NCBI RefSeq assembly: GCF_000739015.1
Contig: NZ_JPUG01000068.1
Location: forward strand, 212,896 to 276,895
Length of the DNA stretch: 64,000 nt
Direction of reading: 5' to 3'
Origin: Microvirga sp. BSC39
GTDB lineage: Bacteria > Pseudomonadota > Alphaproteobacteria > Rhizobiales > Beijerinckiaceae
The stretch's first letter is position 1. Each line of letters opens with the position of its first letter. This document shows positions 54,577-62,316 of this stretch, piece by piece. Position numbers and translations under genes: made by a program. Under the pieces are notes generated by a model, which worked only from the letters and a program-made list of their open reading frames with translations, did no database searches and was not told where the DNA came from.

Positions 54577-55335
54577 ATGAAAGCTCCTCCTCTTCGCCTC
54601 GGCGTCAACATCGATCACGTTGCCACCGTCCGGAACGCCCGTGGCGGCACCCACCCCGATCCGATCCGGGCCGCCCATCTGGCGGTTCTGGCCGGCGCCG
54701 ACGGGATCACGGCCCATCTGCGCGAGGACCGGCGGCACATCCGCGACCAGGACATGGAGCGCCTCAAGCGCCAGCTCTTCGTGCCGCTCAACTTCGAGAT
54801 GGCGGCGACCTCCGAGATGGTGGGCCTCGCCACGCGGCTTCACCCCCATGCGGCCTGCCTCGTGCCGGAGAAGCGTGAGGAGCGCACCACGGAAGGGGGG
54901 CTCGACATCATCGGAGGCCATGCCCATCTGCGTCCTGTGATCCAGGAACTGAAAAGCGAAGGCATCCGCGTGTCCCTCTTCGTCGAGCCGGAAACCGACG
55001 TCATGGACGCCGCCTGCGATCTGCAGGCACCCGTGGTCGAGCTTCATACCGGCACCTATTGCGAGGCCGTGGTCGAGGGCGACGAGGCGAGAATCGCCCA
55101 TGAGCTGGAGCGCCTGCGCCGGGCAGCCGAGCATGGGGCGAGGATCGGGCTCGAGATCCATGCCGGCCATGGGCTCGATCTCGTCTCGGTCCGGCCCGTG
55201 GCGGCCATTCCGCAGATCGTGGAGCTCAATATCGGCCACTCCCTCATCGGCGAGGCGATCTTCATGGGGCTCGACGAGGCCGTGCGGACCATGCGCGCCG
55301 CCATGGACGAGGGCCGGGCACAGGTGCCCGCATGA
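54577..55335 (+). CDS. pdxJ: Pyridoxine 5'-phosphate synthase
   Basis: A 252-aa TIM-barrel enzyme that closes the pyridoxine ring from deoxyxylulose phosphate and aminoacetone phosphate. [17 protein letters not shown] at the N-terminus, [14 protein letters not shown], and [12 protein letters not shown] are signature regions with the catalytic His and Glu. It overlaps acpS by 4 nt, the usual pdxJ-acpS pair. Confidence 0.97.
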   Translation: MKAPPLRLGVNIDHVATVRNARGGTHPDPIRAAHLAVLAGADGITAHLREDRRHIRDQDMERLKRQLFVPLNFEMAATSEMVGLATRLHPHAACLVPEKREERTTEGGLDIIGGHAHLRPVIQELKSEGIRVSLFVEPETDVMDAACDLQAPVVELHTGTYCEAVVEGDEARIAHELERLRRAAEHGARIGLEIHAGHGLDLVSVRPVAAIPQIVELNIGHSLIGEAIFMGLDEAVRTMRAAMDEGRAQVPA

Positions 55336-55730
55336 TCCTCGGCATCGGATCCGACCTCTGCGACATCCGGCGAATCGAGAAATCCATCGAGCGCTTCGGC
55401 GACCGATTCACCCACCGCATCTACACGGAGGGCGAGCGGGCCAGGAGCGACCGCCGCGCCGCCCGGGCTCCTTCTTATGCCCGTCGCTTCGCCGCCAAGG
55501 AGGCCTGCGCCAAGGCCCTGGGAACAGGCCTGAGCCATGGGGTCTTCTGGCGCGACATGGAGGTCGTCAATCTTCCCGGCGGCCGCCCGACCATGCGCTT
55601 GACGGGCGGGGCCCTGGAGCGCCTGCAGGCCATGACGCCGGCAGGCCATAAGGCCGTCGTCCACGTGTCCCTGACGGACGACCCGCCCATGGCCCAGGCC
55701 TTCGTCATCATCGAGGCGTTGCCGGCGTGA
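55332..55730 (+). CDS. acpS: Holo-acyl-carrier-protein synthase
   Basis: A 132-aa phosphopantetheinyl transferase that activates acyl carrier protein. [20 protein letters not shown] near the N-terminus carries the magnesium-binding Asp, and [19 protein letters not shown] carries the conserved Glu and Lys. Standard length. The start overlaps pdxJ (ATGA). Confidence 0.96.
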   Translation: MILGIGSDLCDIRRIEKSIERFGDRFTHRIYTEGERARSDRRAARAPSYARRFAAKEACAKALGTGLSHGVFWRDMEVVNLPGGRPTMRLTGGALERLQAMTPAGHKAVVHVSLTDDPPMAQAFVIIEALPA

Positions 55731-55825
55731 GACGGGGCTGCGTTGCGGCAGGGCGCGGCTTAGGTTAGATCATGGCGCGGCAAAGCGGCCTTCCCGGTCG
55801 CATTCAGGTGCCGCAACGACGATAT

Positions 55826-55867
55826 CGAGAGAGGCTTGCACCCGGGGCTGAGTGCAAACCCCTCTCG
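55826..55867. promoter_or_regulatory. Hairpin upstream of lepB
   Basis: CGAGAGAGGCTTGCAC (55826-55841) and GTGCAAACCCCTCTCG (55852-55867) pair at 14 of 16 positions with a 10-base loop. It lies 61 nt before the lepB start, between acpS and lepB. No T-run follows, so a leader element or processing site is more likely than a terminator. Confidence 0.55.
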
Positions 55868-55928
55868 ACTGTCACAGCAGAGGAAGGCAGCCGGCGCTGC
55901 CCCTCCCAATGAGCATAGGTCGAGTGAC

Positions 55929-56705
55929 GTGAGCGAAAAAACCGGCAAATACGTAGGTAGCACCGTGAAGAACGAAGAAGGCGGCCTCTGGGAAACGATC
56001 AAGGTCATCATCCAGGCCCTTCTAATCGCGGTCGTGGTGCGCACCGTGCTCTTCCAGCCCTTCAACATCCCGTCGGGCTCTCTCATCCCGACCCTGCTGA
56101 TCGGCGACTACCTGTTCGTCTCGAAGTATTCCTACGGCTATTCCAAGCACTCGATTCCCTTCAGCCCGGGGATCTTCTCCGGCCGCATCTTCGGCTCGGA
56201 GCCGAAGCGGGGCGAGATTGCGGTGTTCAAGCTGCCGAAGGACAACTCGACGGACTACATCAAGCGCGTGATCGGGCTTCCCGGCGACAAGATCCAGGTG
56301 ATCAGCGGCGTGCTGCACATCAACGGCCAGCCGGTGCAGCGCGAGCGGGTGGAGGACTACAAGACCACCGACCTGTACGGCCGCACCGTCAGCGTGCCCC
56401 AGTTCCGCGAGACCCTGCCCGGCGGCGTGACCTACAACGTCATCGAGCGTGACAACGACCGCGGCTACTGGGACAACACGAATGTGTACACGGTGCAGCC
56501 CGGCCATTTCTTCATGATGGGCGACAACCGCGACAACTCCACCGATTCCCGCGACGACGCGAGCGTCGGACAGGTGCCGTTCGAGAATCTCGTGGGCCGC
56601 GCCGAAATCATCTTCTTCTCGATCGACGAGACCGCGTCCCTCTGGCGTCCGTGGGAATGGCCGCAGAAGATCCGCTGGAATCGCCTCTTCGAGGGGATCC
56701 GCTGA
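55929..56705 (+). CDS. lepB: Signal peptidase I
   Basis: A 258-aa membrane-anchored serine protease that removes signal peptides. One membrane helix (about 25-42) is followed by PSGSLIPTL with nucleophile S51, and the general-base lysine is K112 in YIKRVIGLPGD. GDNRDNSTDSRD is box E. The residue after the catalytic Ser is Leu rather than the common Met. The GTG at 55929 is chosen because an upstream ATG at 55836 lies inside a hairpin and would add an implausible N-terminus. rnc follows by 3 nt. Confidence 0.95.
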   Translation: MSEKTGKYVGSTVKNEEGGLWETIKVIIQALLIAVVVRTVLFQPFNIPSGSLIPTLLIGDYLFVSKYSYGYSKHSIPFSPGIFSGRIFGSEPKRGEIAVFKLPKDNSTDYIKRVIGLPGDKIQVISGVLHINGQPVQRERVEDYKTTDLYGRTVSVPQFRETLPGGVTYNVIERDNDRGYWDNTNVYTVQPGHFFMMGDNRDNSTDSRDDASVGQVPFENLVGRAEIIFFSIDETASLWRPWEWPQKIRWNRLFEGIR

Positions 56706-56708
56706 CCC

Positions 56709-57419
56709 GTGGCACGCCGTAAGCCGAACCTCGACGAGCTTCTTAACAAGCTCGGCTACCGCTTTGAGAATCCTGCGCTCCTGGACGAAGCACTGACCCA
56801 TGTCAGCGCTCCCAAGGCGGACGGGCAAAGCTATCAGCGCCTGGAGTTCCTGGGCGACCGGGTGCTCGGCCTCGCCATCGCCGACCTGCTCTACCGCACC
56901 TTTCCGGGCGCCCCCGAAGGCGAGCTGTCCCGGCGTTTGGCGGAGCTGGTGCGGCGCGAGAGCTGCGCCGAGATCGCCATCGCGTGGGATGTGGGGCCCT
57001 ATCTCAAGCTCGGCGCCGGAGAGGCGCATGCGGGCGAGCGCCGCAACCAGACCATCCTGGCGGATGTGTGCGAGGCGATCATCGGCGCCGTCTTCATGGA
57101 TGGCGGCTACGAGGCCGCCCGCGGCGTGATCGAGCGCGCGTTCCAGCCGCTGCTGGAAGCGCCCCGCCGTCCGTTGCGCGACCCCAAGAGCGCCCTGCAG
57201 GAATGGGCTCAGGGACGCGGCCTGCCGCCGCCCACCTACACCATCGTCGAGCAGACCGGACCGGACCACGCGCCGAAGTTCCGGGTGATGGTGAAAGTGA
57301 AGGGCGCGGAAACCGAGTTCGGCCTCGGAACATCGAAGCGCATCGCGGAACAGGCGGCGGCGCGAAGCCTTCTCTTGAGAGAGGGCGTCTGGACGGAGGA
57401 AGAGCATGGAACAGCCTGA
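56709..57419 (+). CDS. rnc: Ribonuclease III
   Basis: A 236-aa double-strand-specific endonuclease that matures rRNA and regulates mRNAs. The signature RLEFLGDRVLGLAIADLLY holds the catalytic Glu and Asp, and DVCEAIIGAVFMDGGYEAA the second acidic pair. The double-stranded-RNA-binding domain is at about 165-235. Start GTG. It overlaps era by 14 nt, so the two are coupled, as in the widespread lepB-rnc-era order. Confidence 0.97.
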   Translation: MARRKPNLDELLNKLGYRFENPALLDEALTHVSAPKADGQSYQRLEFLGDRVLGLAIADLLYRTFPGAPEGELSRRLAELVRRESCAEIAIAWDVGPYLKLGAGEAHAGERRNQTILADVCEAIIGAVFMDGGYEAARGVIERAFQPLLEAPRRPLRDPKSALQEWAQGRGLPPPTYTIVEQTGPDHAPKFRVMVKVKGAETEFGLGTSKRIAEQAAARSLLLREGVWTEEEHGTA

Positions 57420-58323
57420 GCAGACCCAGACAAAGGCCGGTTTCGTCGCTCTCATCGGCGCCCCGAATGCCGGCAAGTCGACGCTGCTGAACTCGCTCGT
57501 CGGCTCCAAGGTGTCCATCGTGTCCCGCAAGGTGCAGACGACCCGTGCCCTAGTGCGCGGCATCGCCATCGAGGGCGAGGCGCAGCTTATTTTCGTGGAC
57601 ACGCCCGGCATCTTCAAGCCGAAGCGCCGCCTCGACCGGGCCATGGTCACCTCGGCCTGGGGCGGGGCGGGGGATGCTGACGTGATCGCGCTCCTGCTCG
57701 ACGTGCGCAAGGGCATCGACGAGGAGGCCGAGGCGATCCTCGCCAAGCTGCCCGAACTCAAGCGCCCGAAGGTCCTGATCCTCAACAAGATCGACCTGAT
57801 CGAGCGCTCCAGGCTCCTTGAGATGGCCTCCAAGCTCAACGAGCAGGTGCCGTTCGCCCATACCTTCATGATCTCGGCCCTCAAGGGGGACGGCATCGAG
57901 ACCATGAAGCGCCAGCTTGCGCAGATGATGCCGGAGGGCCCCTGGCTCTATCCGGAAGACCAGATTTCCGACGCGCCCCTGCGCATGCTGGCGGCCGAGA
58001 TCACCCGCGAGAAGATCTACGAGCGTCTTCACGAGGAACTGCCCTATCAATCCACCGTTGAGACGGATCAGTGGCAGGTGCGGCCCGACGGTTCGGTGCG
58101 CATCGAGCAGACCGTGTTCGTGGAACGCGACAGCCAGCGCAAGATCGTGCTCGGCAAGGGTGGACAGACCATCAAGGCTATCGGCCAGTCGGCCCGCAAG
58201 GAGATCGCCGAGATCGCCGAGTCGCCCGTTCACCTCTTCATCTTCGTGAAGGTGCGCGAGAACTGGAGCGACGATCCCGAACGCTACCGCGAGATGGGCC
58301 TGGAGTTCCCCCGAGGAGGCTAG
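57406..58323 (+). CDS. era: GTPase Era
   Basis: A 305-aa GTPase needed for 16S rRNA 3'-end maturation and 30S assembly. The P-loop is [20 protein letters not shown]3 is DTPGIF, G4 NKID, and the C-terminal KH domain contains IVLGKGGQTIKAIGQSARKE. Its stop codon is the first part of the module A palindrome at 58323. Confidence 0.97.
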   Translation: MEQPEQTQTKAGFVALIGAPNAGKSTLLNSLVGSKVSIVSRKVQTTRALVRGIAIEGEAQLIFVDTPGIFKPKRRLDRAMVTSAWGGAGDADVIALLLDVRKGIDEEAEAILAKLPELKRPKVLILNKIDLIERSRLLEMASKLNEQVPFAHTFMISALKGDGIETMKRQLAQMMPEGPWLYPEDQISDAPLRMLAAEITREKIYERLHEELPYQSTVETDQWQVRPDGSVRIEQTVFVERDSQRKIVLGKGGQTIKAIGQSARKEIAEIAESPVHLFIFVKVRENWSDDPERYREMGLEFPRGG

Positions 58324-58362
58324 CGCATCGTGCGGACCCTGGGTCCGGTCCACACGATGCGC
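58323..58362. repeat. Dispersed palindrome, module A (short form)
   Basis: GCGCATCGTGCGGACC (58323-58338) and GGTCCACACGATGCGC (58347-58362) pair at 15 of 16 positions. It lacks the inner palindrome of the long form at 5322-5411. Module B follows 14 nt later, in the same order as at 5322-5476. Confidence 0.88.
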
Positions 58363-58376
58363 CAGGATAAAGCGTA

Positions 58377-58426
58377 AGCATCGGATGATCCTAAAAGTGC
58401 AAATCCACTTATGGGTCCGATGCTTT
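58377..58426. repeat. Dispersed palindrome, module B, copy 4
   Basis: AGCATCGGATGATCCTAAAA and CCACTTATGGGTCCGATGCTT arms around a short loop. It overlaps the stop codon of the chemoreceptor-like gene (58425-58427), between convergent era and that gene. Confidence 0.88.
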
Positions 58427-60173
58427 AAGCCCGGTACGCCGTTCGCAAGCCGCCCCAGTGGCGGCCGAGAACCCGGATGGGAGCGTCCACCTCCTGCATC
58501 ATGACGATCTTGCCGCCGCCCATGTCGCGGGCATAGGCCTGCACGATGAAGGGTCGGGTGGAGCGTGCCGCCGTGATGCCGGCGCGGTCGTCGAAGATCC
58601 GCTTGTTGCGGGCGTTCGCCGCGTTCCACACGGGATCGCCCGCCCGCTGCGCCTGGGAATAGATCCTGTTATGGACCGGGATGTAGCCGTTGCGGTCGAT
58701 GGCGAGGCAGAAGGCCATCGTTGAATCCGTGCCCAGCACCTTCTCGAGGACCGAGGGCAGGAGCTTCTCGAAGACCGGGAGATAGGCCGTGCCGTACTGG
58801 ACCGGGTCCGTGCCCGGAATCAGCCGGTAATCGGTGTCGAAGACCGCATCCCGCGAGACCTGTCCGTCCGCGACGGACTGCTCGATCAGCCTCTCCACCT
58901 GACGGGCGGTCTCCTGCGCGAGCAGGATGCGCGGCCGGTAGCTCGTCTCCACCTGCGCGACGAACTCGTCGATGCGGGCGCGGGCCTCGTCGTTGAGCCT
59001 GTCGAAGCAGCAATGGATGCCCATGGGGCTGAGAGCCACGACCCGGGCGCTGACGCGACCCAGGTGCTGGATGTCGATCTCCACCGGCAGGCCGGGCCTT
59101 GCATCGAAGTTCGGAATGGCAGCCATCAGCAGGCCGCCGGAGCTGACGTCGATCAGCCGCGAGGAAGCGCTCCGATGGGAGATCCACAGCGTCGCCGGGC
59201 GTTCGACGGGAAACCGGTCCGCCCGGCGCCTATCGCCGATCTCGCTCTGGCGGATGACGGTGACGAAACGCTGGCCGAGGGCCTTGGCCAACCCGTCCGC
59301 CTTCCGGGTGGCCTGATCGGCCTCGTGGGCGCGGCCGCTCGCGTTGAGGGAGATGGAATCCACGTCACCGGCACGGTCGCTCACCCTGGCGACGCTGGAG
59401 GATGTCACGCCGGCAAGGCGGGAGGCCTCACTGATGGCGGCGTTCTGCTCCCCGACGGCGCCGCGCACCGTGTCAAAGACGGGGCGGACGCCTTGCACCG
59501 CCTCCACAACCTCCGTCACGGCGCCCGTCGAGGCCTGGGCGGTCTCGCGCAGGCGGTCGATGCGCAGGCGGATGTCGTCGGCGGCCTTGCCGGTCTGGGT
59601 AGACAAGGCCTTCACCTCGTTGGCCACCACGGCAAAGCCCTTGCCGGCCTCGCCGGCCCGTGCCGCCTCGATGGTGGCGTTCAGCGCCAGAAGGTTGGTC
59701 TGGCGCGCCACCGCCGAGATCGTGTCCACGATGCCGACGATTTCCGCCGTAGCAGTGGATAGTTGCAAGATCAGGTCGCTGGCCTTCCGGGCGGCTTCGA
59801 TCGCGCTGTCGATCCGCGTGCTCGCATGCTCCATGGAGCGGCCGATCTCCGCCGACGTGACGGCGAGCTCCTCCGTCGATGAGGCGAGCGAAAGGCTCTC
59901 GGCCGATGCGGTCCTGCCCGAGGAGGCAAGCTCGCCGGCATGGCTGCGGATCTCGGCCAGATCCTTCTCCACCGCAGCCACGTCGGAGGCCGCGACCGCG
60001 ATCGCCCGCGTGACGCCCTCGATGGCTTTGAGAACATCCGCCTCGAGCGAGTCCACCACCTCGGTGTCGAGGCGGCTCTCGCGAGTGACCGGGGGCGCTT
60101 CTTCCTCCGATCCGACCTGAACCGTTTCGCTCCGGGCATCCGCGTGTGGAGCGCGCCGCAGAATACCAAACAT
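58425..60173 (-). CDS. Soluble methyl-accepting chemotaxis-type receptor with PilZ and C-terminal sensor-like domain
   Basis: A 582-aa cytoplasmic protein with no membrane helix. Residues about 45-300 form the coiled-coil MCP signalling domain with hairpin tip region [20 protein letters not shown] and [18 protein letters not shown] PilZ domain follows at 313-410, with RRRADR (315-320) and DVSSGG (342-347), the c-di-GMP-binding motifs. The last 160 residues ([45 protein letters not shown]) form a conserved domain of unknown ligand often found after MCP regions in alphaproteobacteria. It may couple c-di-GMP to a chemotaxis array. No che genes are adjacent. Confidence 0.85.
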   Translation of the reverse strand: MFGILRRAPHADARSETVQVGSEEEAPPVTRESRLDTEVVDSLEADVLKAIEGVTRAIAVAASDVAAVEKDLAEIRSHAGELASSGRTASAESLSLASSTEELAVTSAEIGRSMEHASTRIDSAIEAARKASDLILQLSTATAEIVGIVDTISAVARQTNLLALNATIEAARAGEAGKGFAVVANEVKALSTQTGKAADDIRLRIDRLRETAQASTGAVTEVVEAVQGVRPVFDTVRGAVGEQNAAISEASRLAGVTSSSVARVSDRAGDVDSISLNASGRAHEADQATRKADGLAKALGQRFVTVIRQSEIGDRRRADRFPVERPATLWISHRSASSRLIDVSSGGLLMAAIPNFDARPGLPVEIDIQHLGRVSARVVALSPMGIHCCFDRLNDEARARIDEFVAQVETSYRPRILLAQETARQVERLIEQSVADGQVSRDAVFDTDYRLIPGTDPVQYGTAYLPVFEKLLPSVLEKVLGTDSTMAFCLAIDRNGYIPVHNRIYSQAQRAGDPVWNAANARNKRIFDDRAGITAARSTRPFIVQAYARDMGGGKIVMMQEVDAPIRVLGRHWGGLRTAYRA

Positions 60174-60488
60174 CGCCGGGCTTCCATTCTTTTCATGCTT
60201 AACGCAGCGTCATCTGGAAACCTTAACGAAGCGACAATGCCGACCAGGATTCCTCTCAATTTGTCGGGTCATGCACCTGTTCATTCAGGCCGGGGCATCG
60301 TTTTGGCCAAAATTGATCGCTGAAGGCCCGGAATCCTTTGATTTGCGCCGTTTTGTGCGCTTCCGCCACGCAACCAGATGAACCGCAGGGCTTTAACATG
60401 AAAGTTGATGGAAAGCCGGTTTGTCTCCGGACACAGCCTTCCTGACGTTGCGTTCCAGCCGTTTCAGCGTCGACGTCCCGGAGAGGCC
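60174..60488. other. Divergent intergenic region, 315 nt
   Basis: Must hold the promoters of the chemoreceptor-like gene (left) and of the cyclase/TPR gene (right). A longer open frame enters it from the right (ATG at 60405), but a ribosome site GGAGAGG just before the ATG at 60489 favours the shorter gene. No palindrome, riboswitch or known box was recognised. Confidence 0.5.
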
Positions 60489-62264
60489 ATGAGCAGCCCT
60501 TCTGACCAGACGGCGCAAAGGCGTCTCGCAGCTGTCCTTGCCGCTGACGTGGTGGGCTATTCCGATCTTATGTCCAAAGACGAGGAAGGCACGCTCAGCC
60601 GCCTCAGGGATCTCCGGCGTCAGGTCATCGAGCCCCGCATTCGCACCCATCACGGGCGGCTGGTGAAAACGATCGGTGACGGTTTTCTGGTCGAGTTCCC
60701 AAGCCCCGTGGATGCGGTACGGTGCGCGATGGATCTTCAGGAGACGGTCGCCCGAAGCTCCGGCAAGGCGGATGCCAAGCCCCTTCAGCTCCGCATCGGC
60801 ATCAATATCGGTGACATCATGGTCGAGGAGGATGGCGACATCTTCGGCGACGGCGTCAATGTGGCTGCCAGGCTGCAGAAGATGGCGCTGCCCGGCGGCA
60901 TCTGCCTCTCAGGCAAGGTCTACGAGGAGGTCAGGGGCAAGCTTGCCTACGCGTTCGAGGATCGGGGCGAGCACCACTTCAAGAATATCGGGCGGCCGAT
61001 CAGGGTCTTCTGCCTCCTGGAAGGAATGGATACGGCGCAGCGGACGGGGGAGCGCCGGCCCGCCGGCTCTCATCCGGAAGGCCCCTCCATCGCGGTCCTG
61101 CCCTTCGTCAACATCAGCAAGGACCCCGAGCAGGAATACTTCGCCGACGGTATCGTCGAGGACATCATCGCGGCCCTGTCGCGCTTCAAGTCGTTCTTCG
61201 TCATCGCCCGGAACTCCACCTTTGCCTACAAAGGGCGTGTCGTCAGCGTCCAGCAGATCGGCCGGGAGCTGGGCGTGCGTTATGTGCTGGAGGGCAGCGT
61301 CAGGCGCTCCGGTCCAAGAATTCGGATCACGGCCCAGCTCGTCGATGCGAGCACCGGGATGCATCTCTGGGCCGAGCATTACGACGGCGTCGTCGAGGAC
61401 GTGTTCGATCTCCAGGACCAGATCACCGCCAGTGTCGTGGGATCGATCCAGCCGTCGATCAGGACGGCCGAGATCGAGCGTGCCAGGCGCAAGCGCCCTG
61501 AGAGCCTCGACGCCTATGATCTCGTGATGCGCGCGCTTCCTTATGTCTGGGCTCTGGAATACGAGGCCAACAAGGAGGCGGCCCGGCTCCTGGACAAGGC
61601 GCTTCTTCTCGATCCGGGTTATCCCCTCGCCATGGCCATGGCCGCCTGGTGCCGCGGTCAGCGCATCGTCTACAACTGGTCGAAGAACCTTCAAGAGGAC
61701 AAGCGCGAGACCCTGCGACAAGCCCAGGCGGCAGCGGCCCTGGCCCACGAGGATCCCTTCATCCTCACCGTGCTCGGTGCGGCCCTGACGATCACGCGGG
61801 AGTTCCAGCGCGCCACGTCGATGCTGGAGCGGGCGCTGTCGCTGGATCCGAACTCGGCCTGGGCCTGGAACCGCAGCGGATGGCTTCACAACTACCACGA
61901 CGACCCGGAGGTCGCGATCGAGCATTTCGAGCGATCCCTGCGCCTGAGCCCCTTCGATCCGATGGCATTCAATTGCGAGATGGGAATCGGCTGCGCCCAC
62001 TTCATCGCGAGACGGTACGATCTTGCCGCGCAATGGCAGGAGAAGGCGCTTATGAGCAAGCCGAAAACCCCTTGGATCCATCGCACGCTCGCGCCTGCCT
62101 ATGCGCTTGCGGGAGAACTCGATAAGGCGCGGGACAGCGTCGGCGAACTGGTGAAGGGCTATCCCGGAATCCGGATCGCCGACATTCTCCAGGCGATGGC
62201 CTTCAGCAAGGAAGCGATGAGCCGGTTCGCGGAGGGGCTGCGACAGGCGGGCCTGCCGGAGTGA
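60489..62264 (+). CDS. Class III adenylate/guanylate cyclase with TolB-like domain and TPRs
   Basis: A 591-aa protein. Residues 10-178 are a class III cyclase homology domain: metal Asp D20 (LAADVVGYSDLM) and D64 (KTIGDGFLVEF), and the transition-state pair N124/R128 (GDGVNVAARLQ). Residues 199-330 form a TolB-like domain (SIAVLPFVNISKDPEQEYFA; RYVLEGSVRRSG) and 350-580 TPRs. No membrane segment is seen. All key residues are kept, so activity is likely; cAMP or cGMP as product is not decided. Such cyclases are present in dozens in some Rhizobiales. The second half resembles that of the BTAD regulator at 31726-33768. Confidence 0.88.
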   Translation: MSSPSDQTAQRRLAAVLAADVVGYSDLMSKDEEGTLSRLRDLRRQVIEPRIRTHHGRLVKTIGDGFLVEFPSPVDAVRCAMDLQETVARSSGKADAKPLQLRIGINIGDIMVEEDGDIFGDGVNVAARLQKMALPGGICLSGKVYEEVRGKLAYAFEDRGEHHFKNIGRPIRVFCLLEGMDTAQRTGERRPAGSHPEGPSIAVLPFVNISKDPEQEYFADGIVEDIIAALSRFKSFFVIARNSTFAYKGRVVSVQQIGRELGVRYVLEGSVRRSGPRIRITAQLVDASTGMHLWAEHYDGVVEDVFDLQDQITASVVGSIQPSIRTAEIERARRKRPESLDAYDLVMRALPYVWALEYEANKEAARLLDKALLLDPGYPLAMAMAAWCRGQRIVYNWSKNLQEDKRETLRQAQAAAALAHEDPFILTVLGAALTITREFQRATSMLERALSLDPNSAWAWNRSGWLHNYHDDPEVAIEHFERSLRLSPFDPMAFNCEMGIGCAHFIARRYDLAAQWQEKALMSKPKTPWIHRTLAPAYALAGELDKARDSVGELVKGYPGIRIADILQAMAFSKEAMSRFAEGLRQAGLPE

Positions 62265-62280
62265 GACTGTCCCAAACGAA

Positions 62281-62308
62281 AAACCGGGAGGGTGCGCACC
62301 CTCCCGGT
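62281..62308 (-). terminator. Rho-independent terminator of the OmpA-family gene
   Basis: ACCGGGAGGGTGC and GCACCCTCCCGGT form a perfect 13-bp stem (62283-62308). On the minus strand TTTTTCGTTT follows. It also closes the convergent cyclase/TPR gene. Confidence 0.88.
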
Positions 62309-62316
62309 CTTAGATG

